Notes: generated by a model not told the origin, from the sequence alone. A stretch of 22,428 nt of DNA from an uncultured Bacilli bacterium (GCA_944329545.1 CALVIK010000085.1:1-22428), one strand, 5' to 3'; positions 8,306-15,370 are shown, counted from the stretch's first letter. Made by a program: numbers and translations.

Positions 8306-9772
8306 ATGGAACAATTTTCAAAAGAAATGAAAAAAATTATACAAACAGCTAGCAATATTTATTTAGCGATTAAAGACAAAGATATAATTATGACTACGAA
8401 AGAACATTATAACAATCATGATAAAAAGTGTTTAGCGCTTTTTCTTGCTATTTTAAAAGAAGAAAATATGGCTCGGGTTTTATTAGAAGATTTTAATATA
8501 AATTACAATACAGTTTTAAAAACATTATCTTTGACTATAAAAGAAAAAACAAGTAAAGTTTTACCAGAAATAGAAAATTTAGTATTATTATTATCTGATA
8601 GTAAGGCCAAGTATTATACAAGAGAAACATCGCCAGTATTTTTAGGCAATAAACTTTTGTTATCTTTAGAATGTGGATCTTCATTTTTTGATGATTTATG
8701 CATGAAATTAGAATACCTTCCGTCTGATGAAATGAAAATGTCACTTTTATTTAAATTGCAATTAGATTTAGAAGATGAAAAACATTTTTTGCAGTTAAAT
8801 GAGGAAATAAAAAAGAAAAATGCTAAGGTTAAACCTAAAATAGAAAAAAATCAAAATAGTGTTTTAGTACCTTTAAAAAATCATTTTTACGATATTGATT
8901 TAGCTTATGGCCGGGATAAAGAAGTCAAAAAAATACTTATTTCTTTGCTTATGCCTGATAAATCACCAATATTAATTGGCGCATCTGGCGTTGGTAAAAC
9001 GGCTATTGTTAAAGGGCTCGCGCACCGGATTATGAAAGGGGAAGTTCCTGAATATTTTTTAAACAAAAAAATTGTTTCTTTAAATGTGGCGGCTTTAGTT
9101 AGCGGGTGCAAATATGTTGGGATGTTTGAAGAAAAACTTTTAAAAGTTTTAGATGAAGTTTTAAATGATGAAAATATTATTTTATTTATTGATGAAATTC
9201 ATGCGATTATCGGTGCTGGTAAAGGAGCGAATAATAGTAATGATATGTCTAATATTTTAAAACCTTATTTAGATGCAGGACAAATAAAAATTATTGGAGC
9301 TACGACGACCGATGAATACGATAAATTAATTAAACCCAATTCAGCTTTAAAAAGAAGATTTGAAGTTATTAAAGTAGCTGAGCCTGAAGGGGAAATTTTA
9401 AAAGAAATTTGTTTAAATGTTATTAATAAATTATCATTAGAAATGGATATGTTTTTTCTAAATAATGAATACTTAAAAGATGAAATTATTTCTTTACTTA
9501 TTAACTTAACTGATAAAAAACATCGTAATTATCAAGATATGGTTAATAACCCAGATTTACTAGTTAGTATTTTAACTAAATCTTTTGCTATTGCTAAATT
9601 TTATGGTAAAGAAATTGTCGAAATTGCCGATTTAATCGAAGCGGTTATAGATAATGAACGGTTATATGAATTTTCTAAAATAAGAATTACTAAAGCTTTA
9701 GAACACTTAAAATGTTTTGATCAAGAAAACATCAAAAAGACGAAAATTATAAAATTAAATTCTAAGTTCTAA
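8306..9772 (+). CDS. ClpA/ClpC-like AAA+ ATPase with only one AAA module
   Basis: 488-aa cytoplasmic protein. Residues 1-150 contain a degenerate Clp N-terminal repeat (first copy around FSKEMKKIIQTA...LALFLAILKEENMARVLL). A short coiled linker follows, then one AAA+ module of the ClpA/B/C D1 type: Walker A GASGVGKT at 225-232, the pore-loop region GCKYVGMFEE, Walker B ILFIDEIHA with Asp296-Glu297, sensor 1 IIGATTTDEY and arginine-finger candidates Arg350/Arg351 in ALKRRFE. Typical ClpC is about 810 aa and has a second AAA module carrying the ClpP-binding loop; both are absent here, so it probably does not feed ClpP directly. The reading frame ends cleanly and there is no leftover D2 downstream, so this looks like a dedicated short form rather than a fresh truncation. 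It lies upstream of spoIVFA (38 nt) and may share its transcript. Confidence 0.78.
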   Translation: MEQFSKEMKKIIQTASNIYLAIKDKDIIMTTKEHYNNHDKKCLALFLAILKEENMARVLLEDFNINYNTVLKTLSLTIKEKTSKVLPEIENLVLLLSDSKAKYYTRETSPVFLGNKLLLSLECGSSFFDDLCMKLEYLPSDEMKMSLLFKLQLDLEDEKHFLQLNEEIKKKNAKVKPKIEKNQNSVLVPLKNHFYDIDLAYGRDKEVKKILISLLMPDKSPILIGASGVGKTAIVKGLAHRIMKGEVPEYFLNKKIVSLNVAALVSGCKYVGMFEEKLLKVLDEVLNDENIILFIDEIHAIIGAGKGANNSNDMSNILKPYLDAGQIKIIGATTTDEYDKLIKPNSALKRRFEVIKVAEPEGEILKEICLNVINKLSLEMDMFFLNNEYLKDEIISLLINLTDKKHRNYQDMVNNPDLLVSILTKSFAIAKFYGKEIVEIADLIEAVIDNERLYEFSKIRITKALEHLKCFDQENIKKTKIIKLNSKF

Positions 9773-9810
9773 AGTTTTTTTAAAACCATAAATTATACTA
9801 GGTGATAAGT

Positions 9811-10362
9811 ATGGCTAAAAAAGAACCAAAACGAAAATTTGTAAAATATGTCAATCGTTTTTTACTATTGATTGTTATTTGTTTAATTAGTTTAATTGTT
9901 TTAAAAGCCAATCCTTCTTTAAAAGAAAAAATATATACTAATGTTTTTCAAGATAATTTTAACTTTGCAAAAATAAACAGTTTATATGAAAAATATTTTG
10001 GTTCATCTTTACCTTTTGTAAATAAAGAAAAAACCACTTTAGTTTCCGCAATTTCTTTAGAATATCAAAATAAAAAGCCATATAAAGATGGTGTAAAACT
10101 AACTTTAAAAGAAGATTATCCACTACCAGCCACTTCTAGCGGACTTATTGTTTTTGCTGGTGAAAAAAAAGGATATGGCAATACGATTGTTTTGCAAAGA
10201 CCAGATAACATTGAAGTGTGGTATAGTAATTTAGATACGGTAAATGTTAGTTTGTATGATTATATAAAAGCTGGTGATATAATAGGGACGGCTAAAGATA
10301 ATAATTTATATATGGTTTTTATGAAAGAAGGTGAATATTTAGATTATCAAAAATATCTTTAA
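9811..10362 (+). CDS. spoIVFA: Stage IV sporulation protein FA (degenerate LytM/M23 fold)
   Basis: 183-aa membrane protein: basic N-terminus, one transmembrane helix at about residues 15-31, then an extracytoplasmic C-terminal M23-like domain. The core SSGLIVFAGEKKGYGNTIVLQ matches the LytM beta-sheet, but the zinc ligands are missing (WYSNLD where active enzymes have an HxH-type motif), so it is not a peptidase. In Bacillus, SpoIVFA holds the SpoIVFB protease inactive and is cut by SpoIVB at the sigma-K checkpoint. I chose ATG 9811, which has AGGTGAT (9800-9806) at proper spacing; an in-frame GTG at 9802 lies inside that site. The order spoIVFA-spoIVFB-rplU-prp-rpmA equals that of Bacillus, which secures the call despite low sequence similarity. 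Confidence 0.82.
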   Translation: MAKKEPKRKFVKYVNRFLLLIVICLISLIVLKANPSLKEKIYTNVFQDNFNFAKINSLYEKYFGSSLPFVNKEKTTLVSAISLEYQNKKPYKDGVKLTLKEDYPLPATSSGLIVFAGEKKGYGNTIVLQRPDNIEVWYSNLDTVNVSLYDYIKAGDIIGTAKDNNLYMVFMKEGEYLDYQKYL

Positions 10363-11068
10363 AATTCACTTTTTTTATTATATTGCAGCTTTTATTAGTG
10401 CATTTACCGGGAATTTTAAAGGCTTTGTTTTATTTACTTTAATTATTTTAATTCACGAATTTGGCCATATTTTATTTGCAGTTATTTATAGATGGCATAT
10501 TGAAAAAGTAATTATTTTACCGTTTGGCGCTTTAACAATTTTTCATGAAAAAATAAATAGACCGCTGAAAGAAGAATTTATTATTTTAATTATGGGTCCA
10601 CTTTTTCAATTAATCGGCACATATTTTTTGTATCTTTTTTATGGAGATATTGTTTTAAAATATAGTTTTGCCATATTAAGCTTTAATTTATTACCAATTT
10701 TTCCTTTAGATGGGGCAAAATTATTGAATTTAATCTTGAATAAAATAATTAGTTTTAAAACTAGTCATCTTTTAACCGTTTATATTTCTTTTTTAGTAAT
10801 TTTTGTATTAATTATTAAAGTAAAACTTAATTTTTTGTTTCTTTTAATAATTATTTTCATTAGTATAAAAGTATTAGAAGAATATAAGAACCATCATAAT
10901 TTATTTAACTTATTTTTACTTGAAAGATATAATCATCATTTATATTTTAAAAAAAAGAAAGTGATAAAAAACATTGATAAAATGCAGCGAGATTATACTC
11001 ATCTCATGCATCAAAATGGTAAATATTATACCGAAAGAGAAATTTTACGACAAAGATTTGACAACTAG
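10343..11068 (+). CDS. spoIVFB: Stage IV sporulation protein FB, M50 intramembrane metalloprotease
   Basis: 241-aa polytopic intramembrane protease that in Bacillus cleaves pro-sigma-K. The zinc motif HEFGH is at residues 38-42 and the third ligand is in PLDGAKLL (Asp123). The KIHFF...TGNFKG segment before them and LPFGA...NRPLKEEF after them match the Bacillus protein closely. The reading frame opens after a TAG at 10340, and there is no ATG, GTG, TTG or CTG before HEFGH; the first internal ATG (10592) would remove the active site. I place the start at ATT 10343, 8 nt after AAGGTGA (10328-10334), overlapping spoIVFA by 20 nt. An alternative is +1 frameshifting at the spoIVFA end. The C-terminal CBS region of the Bacillus protein (288 aa) appears absent or reduced. 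Confidence 0.85.
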   Translation: MIKNIFKIHFFYYIAAFISAFTGNFKGFVLFTLIILIHEFGHILFAVIYRWHIEKVIILPFGALTIFHEKINRPLKEEFIILIMGPLFQLIGTYFLYLFYGDIVLKYSFAILSFNLLPIFPLDGAKLLNLILNKIISFKTSHLLTVYISFLVIFVLIIKVKLNFLFLLIIIFISIKVLEEYKNHHNLFNLFLLERYNHHLYFKKKKVIKNIDKMQRDYTHLMHQNGKYYTEREILRQRFDN

Positions 11069-11086
11069 CGTATAATGTGATAGAAT
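11058..11086 (+). promoter_or_regulatory. rplU operon promoter
   Basis: TTGACA (11058-11063), 17-bp spacer, TAGAAT (11081-11086). The -35 lies inside the last codons and stop of spoIVFB, giving the ribosomal operon its own vegetative promoter. Predicted start near 11093. Confidence 0.75.
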
Positions 11087-11092
11087 CAATTA

Positions 11093-11171
11093 TTGTGTAG
11101 AGCCTCACTCTACAACCGCACAAAAAAGGTTTTAAAAGTGAATACTTACCTTAATGGCGAGTCTTAGATTT
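11093..11171 (+). promoter_or_regulatory. L21-type ribosomal leader RNA
   Basis: Structured 5' leader of rplU. Hairpin TGTAGAG (11096-11102)/CTCTACA (11108-11114) with a 5-nt loop, then the conserved-looking ACCGCAC, then a second hairpin AAGGT/ACCTT (11126-11130/11148-11152) enclosing AAGT/ACTT. This layout is what I expect for the Firmicutes L21 leader family, thought to act in autoregulation of rplU. The assignment rests on position and fold, not on a covariance-model search. Confidence 0.7.
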
Positions 11172-11186
11172 AAAGGAGGAGAAAAA

Positions 11187-11486
11187 ATGAAGGCAGTTAT
11201 TGAAACTGGCGGAAAACAATACTATGTTGAAGAAGGTACTGTTTTATATGTTGAAAAATTAGACGCTGGTGAAGGAAAAACAATCAACTTTGACAAAATA
11301 TTAATGGTTGGTGGTAAAAGCGGAATGCCTTATGTTGATGGAGCTAAAGTAGAGGGTAAAGTTCTAAAACACGGCAAGGCTAAAAAAATAACCGTATTTA
11401 AGTATCGTCCAAAGAAAAAATATCGCCGGACACAAGGTCATCGTCAACCATATACTAAAGTTGAAATTACTAAAGTTAGTGCTTAA
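11187..11486 (+). CDS. rplU: 50S ribosomal protein L21
   Basis: 99-aa L21 of the large ribosomal subunit, binding 23S rRNA near L20. The start MKAVIETGGKQYYVEEG and the basic FKYRPKKKYRRTQGHRQPYTKVEI C-terminal region are diagnostic. I chose ATG 11187, which has AAAGGAGG at 11172-11179; an in-frame ATG at 11154 lies in the leader before that site. First gene of rplU-prp-rpmA, preceded by a structured leader. Confidence 0.98.
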   Translation: MKAVIETGGKQYYVEEGTVLYVEKLDAGEGKTINFDKILMVGGKSGMPYVDGAKVEGKVLKHGKAKKITVFKYRPKKKYRRTQGHRQPYTKVEITKVSA

Positions 11487-11488
11487 TT

Positions 11489-11785
11489 ATGATCAAAGTA
11501 AATATTAAAAAAAATCAAATTCAAATAAGTGGTCATGCGATGTATGATGATTATGGAAAAGATATAATTTGCGCTTCAGCAAGTAGTATTGCGATTACTA
11601 GCGTCAATGCGATTTTAAGGGTTAATGAAAAAGCTTTAAAATGTAAAGAAGAAGAAGGCAAATTAACGATAAATATCCAAAGTCATGATAAAGTAACCAC
11701 TACCATTATTTTAAATATGATAGAGCTTTTAAAAGAATTACAAAAGCAATATCCGAAAAATATTGAAATAAATGAGGAGGTGTAA
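11489..11785 (+). CDS. prp: Ribosomal-processing cysteine protease Prp
   Basis: 98-aa cysteine protease (YsxB family) that removes the N-terminal extension of ribosomal protein L27 in Firmicutes. Catalytic pair His16 (GHAMYDDYGKDIICAS) and Cys28 have the 12-residue spacing of the family. It starts 2 nt after the rplU stop with no separate strong ribosome binding site, so it is probably translationally coupled. Its substrate, an L27 with the cleavable extension, is encoded directly downstream, which confirms the role. Confidence 0.95.
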   Translation: MIKVNIKKNQIQISGHAMYDDYGKDIICASASSIAITSVNAILRVNEKALKCKEEEGKLTINIQSHDKVTTTIILNMIELLKELQKQYPKNIEINEEV

Positions 11786-11788
11786 CTC

Positions 11789-12070
11789 ATGTTACTTAAG
11801 TTAAATATTCAATTATTTGCTCATAAAAAAGGGCAAGGTTCAACTAAAAACGGTCGTGATTCTGAATCAAAACGATTAGGAGCAAAAGCTGCTGATGGTG
11901 AAAAAGTAAGTGGCGGTAGTATTTTATATCGTCAAAGAGGAACAAAAATTTATCCTGGCGTAAATGTTGGTATCGGTAAAGATGATACATTATTTGCTAA
12001 AATAGCGGGTATTGTTAAATTTGAACGCGTGGGAAGAAGTAAAAAACAAGTTAGTGTTTATCCTGAATAA
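11789..12070 (+). CDS. rpmA: 50S ribosomal protein L27 with Prp-cleaved N-terminus
   Basis: 93-aa L27, whose N-terminal tail reaches the peptidyl transferase centre. The protein starts MLLKLNIQLFA before HKKGQGSTKNGRDS; the first 11 residues are the Firmicutes extension cut by Prp after the LFA motif. GAGGAGGTG ribosome binding site precedes the ATG. Its last 20 nt overlap the convergent DUF192 gene. Confidence 0.98.
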   Translation: MLLKLNIQLFAHKKGQGSTKNGRDSESKRLGAKAADGEKVSGGSILYRQRGTKIYPGVNVGIGKDDTLFAKIAGIVKFERVGRSKKQVSVYPE

Positions 12071-12362
12071 CACTAACTTTTATTTTATCGCCAATTTTAA
12101 AATTAATAATATTAATAGGAAATTCATAGGTGTAATAGACATTTTTTTTAGGTAAAACAATTTTCCAAGGTTTTAAATTATAAATAATCTGTAAAATGTT
12201 ATTGTTTTTATCTGTTAAAACGACATCAATTGGTATTTTCATAAAAAAAGTATGGATGCCATTACATCTTAGTCTAATGCCATAATTAAGTTTTTTTTGA
12301 CCCATTAATCCTTTAAAACTTGGCCAAAAACCATTTATTTCTTTGATTTCAATTTTTTTCAC
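12051..12362 (-). CDS. DUF192 family protein
   Basis: 103-aa protein of the DUF192 family (function unknown). It shows the typical RLRCNGIHTFFMKIPIDVV strand-turn-strand, followed by NNILQIIYNLKPW and an IVLP segment. No signal peptide is visible, unlike many relatives. I chose GTG 12362 because AGGTGAT sits 4 nt upstream; the GTG codons further upstream (12380) precede that site. It converges on rpmA with a 20-bp overlap. A minus-strand TATAAT (complement of 12396-12401) is a possible -10 without a good -35. Confidence 0.72.
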   Translation of the reverse strand: MKKIEIKEINGFWPSFKGLMGQKKLNYGIRLRCNGIHTFFMKIPIDVVLTDKNNNILQIIYNLKPWKIVLPKKNVYYTYEFPINIINFKIGDKIKVSVIQDKH

Positions 12363-12417
12363 AATATCACCTAACACCACTATAACACAAAAATAATTAT
12401 AATGTATATAGGGTACT

Positions 12418-12445
12418 TGCTTTTTATAAAAAAATATTTTATAAT
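12418..12445 (+). promoter_or_regulatory. Promoter of the Flp-type pilin gene
   Basis: TTGCTT (12418-12423), 16 bp, TATAAT (12440-12445); then TAGGAGG (12468-12474) before the ATG at 12480. The -10 is consensus and the -35 only partial. Confidence 0.5.
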
Positions 12446-12479
12446 ATTATTAAAATATAAGTGGTTTTAGGAGGCTAAT

Positions 12480-12674
12480 ATGGTAAAATTGAATAACAAA
12501 GGGCAAGCACTAGTAGAATATTTACTTATTATTGCGGTTATTAGTGTTATAGTAGTAAGTGTTGTCAAATTATTTGGTGGTTATCTGCAAGATTCAATGA
12601 CAAAATCTTCGTGTGCTTTAATAGATAAAGAATATGTTGAAGGTGATAAGCCAGGAGAAGGTTATTGCAAGTAA
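12480..12674 (+). CDS. Flp/class III type small pilin
   Basis: 64-aa protein: leader MVKLNNKG, then QALVEY with Glu at mature position 5, then a hydrophobic helix (about residues 15-32). QALVEY immediately after the Gly is the hallmark of Flp-type (Tad) pilins and archaeal class III signal peptides, cut by a TadV/EppA-like or general prepilin peptidase. The C-terminal 30 residues carry two Cys (SSCAL and the penultimate residue) that might pair outside the cell. No tad genes are nearby; the next gene, a small membrane protein, may be in the same unit (31 nt gap). Confidence 0.75.
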   Translation: MVKLNNKGQALVEYLLIIAVISVIVVSVVKLFGGYLQDSMTKSSCALIDKEYVEGDKPGEGYCK

Positions 12675-12705
12675 TCTTTTTTTAAATTAATATAGGAGGC
12701 CGTTT

Positions 12706-13098
12706 ATGGGAATTTTAAAACGAGAAAATTGGTGGGCTTGGCTACTTTTAGGCATCGCTTCTTCAGGTATATCTATTTTTTTCTTAGGAGCTTTGTTAGA
12801 AGTTTATAGAAAAGATGCATGGTACGCTAAATGGTATTACTGGGCTTTAGGAATTATCATTTTGCTTTTGCCAGCAATTATAATGTTTTTTATTTTTTAT
12901 ATCCAAACATTAGCCAATATATGTAAAAAATTAGAAGTTCCTGGCAGTGAAATTTATGCTTATCCTTATGCATATATAATTTGTTTTATTGTACCAATTA
13001 TTGGTTGGGTTTTATTAGCTGTTTTACTTATTTATATTAATATTTGGTATTTAGTAAAATTATACCAAGGTAAAGGTGAAAAATGGATTAAAAATTAA
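12706..13098 (+). CDS. Small polytopic membrane protein, unknown function
   Basis: 130-aa hydrophobic protein with about three or four transmembrane segments (roughly residues 10-28, 43-66 and 85-115). It has many aromatic residues (WWAW, WYAKWYYW) and a short basic C-terminus GKGEKWIKN. The pattern loosely resembles the DUF4234-type small membrane proteins, but I cannot assign a family. AGGAGG site (12692-12697). It follows the Flp-like pilin gene and may be co-transcribed. Its last five codons plus terminator are duplicated 2.4 kb downstream. Confidence 0.65.
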   Translation: MGILKRENWWAWLLLGIASSGISIFFLGALLEVYRKDAWYAKWYYWALGIIILLLPAIIMFFIFYIQTLANICKKLEVPGSEIYAYPYAYIICFIVPIIGWVLLAVLLIYINIWYLVKLYQGKGEKWIKN

Positions 13099-13120
13099 TA
13101 TTTTTTAATCATTTTTTATT
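13079..13120 (+). repeat. 42-bp direct repeat, copy 1 (terminator of the 130-aa gene)
   Basis: Identical to 15456-15497. It contains the last codons KWIKN-stop of the 130-aa gene and a terminator hairpin: GATTAAAAA pairs with TTTTTAATC (9 bp, plus AAT/ATT beyond a bulged G), followed by a T-rich run. The sequence after it (TTATGCTAATAATTT) is a diverged relative of that after copy 2 (TTATGTTATAATTT). Confidence 0.85.
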
Positions 13121-13187
13121 ATGCTAATAATTTTGAAATGATAATATGTTTATGTTTTTTAATTAAAAGATAATTTCTTCCAAGGTA

Positions 13188-13216
13188 TTGACCCGATGAA
13201 TTTTAAATGTTAAAAT
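13188..13216 (+). promoter_or_regulatory. Promoter of the ABC-F operon
   Basis: TTGACC (13188-13193), 17 bp, TAAAAT (13211-13216). Predicted start near 13224, leaving a leader of about 40 nt with GGAGGTGAT. I see no leader peptide or attenuator of the kind found upstream of many antibiotic-resistance ABC-F genes. The 67 bp between repeat copy 1 and this promoter show nothing recognisable. Confidence 0.65.
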
Positions 13217-13262
13217 ATCTTTGAATATTCTGATGTTTTGGATTAAATTGGAGGTGATAATT

Positions 13263-14903
13263 ATGCAAATAAAGAATTTATCAATGTCTTTTGGTACTCA
13301 AGACCTCTTTACTAATATTAATTTACAAATATCAGATGAAGAAAAAGTTGGTATTGTTGGCGTAAATGGGGCTGGTAAATCTACTTTTTTAAAAATTATA
13401 ATGGGACAAGTTGAACCTGATTTTGGAGAAATTATTTTAAAGAAAGATGCAAGAATTGGCTATTTACCACAAGTATTAAATGATGAAGTTCCTAGTTTAG
13501 ATATTACAGTGTTTGACTTTTTATTAGCTGGAAGACCAATCGATAAATTAAATAAAAAGTTACAAATTATTTATGATAAAATGGCTAGTGTTAAAGAAAA
13601 CGAACTTAATAAATTATATAAAGAAATGGAAAAAATAAATCAAAAATTAGATTATTGGGAGTCATATAATGCAGAAAGTATTCTTTTAAAAATTATTAAT
13701 GGTATGAATATTTCTGATGAATTGTTAAAACAAAAGCTTTGCGAATTATCAGGTGGTCAGAAATCTAAAGTAGCATTTGCAAAGTTGCTTTATTCTAAAC
13801 CAGAATTTATATTATTAGATGAACCAACTAATCATTTAGATGAAGAAACAAAAGAATATGTTATTAATTTTCTTAAAAATTATAAAGGTGGAGTTTTCGT
13901 TATTTCTCATGATACTGATTTTTTAAATAAAATAGTTACTAAAATATTATTTTTGGATAAACGCTTAAAAACGCTTAAACTTTTTGATGGTAATTATGAT
14001 AATTTTAAACAAATAAATACTGAATATGAAAAAACTTTACAAAGAGAAATAATGAAACAAAACAAAGAAGAAGAAAAGTTGCGAGCACTTATAAATAAAT
14101 ATTCTAATGTATCGGGAAAACGAAAAAAAATGGCTCAAGACAGAGAAAAAAAATTGGAAAAACTTTTAGAAAGCAAAATTGATTTAGGGGAAAAAATAAA
14201 GCAAGCTAAAATAGAAATGTCTATGAGAAGAGAAAGTACTAATATACCATTGACGGTTAAAAATTTGTGCTTTAGGTATAACAAAGAGGCTAAAAACTAT
14301 ATTATTGATAATTTATCTTTTAGTTTAACAAAAGGGGAAAAGTTTTTGATTGTTGGGAAGAATGGTGTTGGAAAATCAACTTTATTAAAATTAATAATTG
14401 GTCAACTTAGTGCTGATAGTGGTGAAATAATTCTTGGCGCTAAAACTGATTTGGGATATTATGCGCAAGAACATGAACTTTTAGATAATGAAAAAACTAT
14501 TTTAGAAAATTTTCGTGATTCAAATATTTCAATGAAAGTTTTACGCAATGTTTTAGGTAGATTTTTGTTTTATGGGGATGATGTTTATAAAAAAGTTGGA
14601 ATTTTATCACCTGGCGAGCGTAGTCGTGTTGCTTTAGCTAAATTATCTTTAGAAGGTGCTAATTTGTTGGTATTAGATGAGCCTACCAATCACCTTGATC
14701 CTGAAACGCAAGCAATAATTGCTGATACATTTAAAACATTTCAAGGAACAATGCTTGTTGTTTCGCATAATCCAGAATTTGTAGATAATTTAGGCATAGA
14801 GAGAACTTTGATTTTACCTGATGGGAAAATAGATTATTATAATAGAAATTTGGTACAACATTATCACGATTTAAATACTAATGTCAATGTTAAGAAAAAA
14901 TGA
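13263..14903 (+). CDS. ABC-F family ATPase (ribosome-associated)
   Basis: 546-aa soluble protein with two ABC ATPase domains and no transmembrane segment, the ABC-F layout; members bind the ribosomal E site and act as translation factors or antibiotic-protection proteins. Domain 1: Walker A GVNGAGKST, signature LSGGQKSKVAFAKLL, Walker B LLDEPTNHLD. The charged inter-domain linker (about residues 250-325, rich in Lys/Glu) is the P-site interaction region. Domain 2: Walker A GKNGVGKST, signature LSPGERSRVALAKL with Pro for the usual Gly, and LVLDEPTNHLD. I chose ATG 13263 behind GGAGGTGAT; an in-frame TTG at 13221 would predate that site. Whether it confers resistance cannot be told from sequence. 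It lies in the repeat-bounded cassette. Confidence 0.9.
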   Translation: MQIKNLSMSFGTQDLFTNINLQISDEEKVGIVGVNGAGKSTFLKIIMGQVEPDFGEIILKKDARIGYLPQVLNDEVPSLDITVFDFLLAGRPIDKLNKKLQIIYDKMASVKENELNKLYKEMEKINQKLDYWESYNAESILLKIINGMNISDELLKQKLCELSGGQKSKVAFAKLLYSKPEFILLDEPTNHLDEETKEYVINFLKNYKGGVFVISHDTDFLNKIVTKILFLDKRLKTLKLFDGNYDNFKQINTEYEKTLQREIMKQNKEEEKLRALINKYSNVSGKRKKMAQDREKKLEKLLESKIDLGEKIKQAKIEMSMRRESTNIPLTVKNLCFRYNKEAKNYIIDNLSFSLTKGEKFLIVGKNGVGKSTLLKLIIGQLSADSGEIILGAKTDLGYYAQEHELLDNEKTILENFRDSNISMKVLRNVLGRFLFYGDDVYKKVGILSPGERSRVALAKLSLEGANLLVLDEPTNHLDPETQAIIADTFKTFQGTMLVVSHNPEFVDNLGIERTLILPDGKIDYYNRNLVQHYHDLNTNVNVKKK

Positions 14904-14918
14904 GTTTTAGGGGGAAAT

Positions 14919-15248
14919 ATGAAAGAATTAACTTTACAGATAAAACCAGTTGGAAATCATTGTAATTTAAGATGTAGTTATTGTTATGCTATGCCATTTA
15001 AAAGTCAAAAATTTGAAATATTAGATTTAAAATTTCTTGAAAAGTTAATAAAAGAGGCTTTTGAAATTACTAACAATGTAATTGTGAGCTGGCATGGTGG
15101 TGAACCAACAATGGCAGGTCTTGATTATTTTGAAAAATATATTTCTATAGTAAAAAAATATAAGAAAGATAATCAACATATTGTTAATATGATTCAAACT
15201 AATGCCACTTTAATAACTGATGAAATAGCAAAAATTATAAATTATTAA
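14919..15248 (+). CDS. Truncated radical SAM protein (anSME-like N-terminal part)
   Basis: 109-aa ORF that begins like an anaerobic sulfatase-maturase/SPASM-type radical SAM enzyme. The 4Fe-4S motif CNLRCSYC (Cys15, Cys19, Cys22) is followed by the SAM-binding SWHGGEPTMAG and MIQTNATLITDE. Full enzymes of this type are about 350-450 aa; this one stops after the first third of the barrel, just before the expected VGVSIDG-type strand, and no SPASM cluster Cys remain. It should not form a complete active barrel and is probably a gene remnant. It nonetheless has a good ribosome binding site (GGGGGAAAT) 15 nt after the ABC-F stop. Sequence downstream carries no recognisable remainder of the enzyme, so a deletion rather than a point nonsense mutation is likely. 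Confidence 0.75.
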   Translation: MKELTLQIKPVGNHCNLRCSYCYAMPFKSQKFEILDLKFLEKLIKEAFEITNNVIVSWHGGEPTMAGLDYFEKYISIVKKYKKDNQHIVNMIQTNATLITDEIAKIINY

Positions 15249-15262
15249 AGGAGGTGGTTAAT

Positions 15263-15370
15263 ATGTCAAATAAAAAATTTTTACTTTCAATTATTGAGTT
15301 TATTGCAACTGATGAACAACAAAAATGCAAAAATTGGCGTGGTACTTTATCGAGTTGGATAAAATGTTAA
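15263..15370 (+). CDS. 35-aa small ORF next to the radical SAM remnant
   Basis: Starts MSNKKFLLSIIEFIA and ends CKNWRGTLSSWIKC. It has one of the strongest ribosome binding sites in the window (AAAGGAGGTGG, 15247-15257) at good spacing, 14 nt after the radical SAM stop. The acidic/hydrophobic first half and the Cys/Trp/Lys-rich second half resemble a leader-plus-core layout of ribosomally made, radical-SAM-modified peptides. It could equally be the intact start of a larger gene cut by the same rearrangement. No homolog is recognised. Confidence 0.4.
   Translation: MSNKKFLLSIIEFIATDEQQKCKNWRGTLSSWIKC

Noticed and set aside
9696..9774. CTTTAGAAC/GTTCTAAAG pairing followed by T-run as terminator of the Clp-like gene
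   Set aside because: The 61-nt loop is too long for an intrinsic terminator; read-through to spoIVFA is more likely.
9779..9800. CATAAATT before spoIVFA as a sporulation sigma-E -10 box
   Set aside because: There is no convincing -35 match upstream, and such short AT-rich motifs occur by chance in this genome.
10592..11068. spoIVFB starting at the ATG at 10592
   Set aside because: This start would remove the HEFGH active site and about 80 conserved residues; homology and an open frame continue upstream to 10343.
11071..11076. TATAAT before rplU as the -10 box
   Set aside because: It is only 7 bp from TTGACA and lacks a -35 at proper distance; TAGAAT at 11081-11086 has the correct 17-bp spacing.
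13221..13262. N-terminal extension of the ABC-F protein from a TTG
   Set aside because: GGAGGTGAT lies between this TTG and the ATG at 13263, and the ABC fold begins directly at the ATG.
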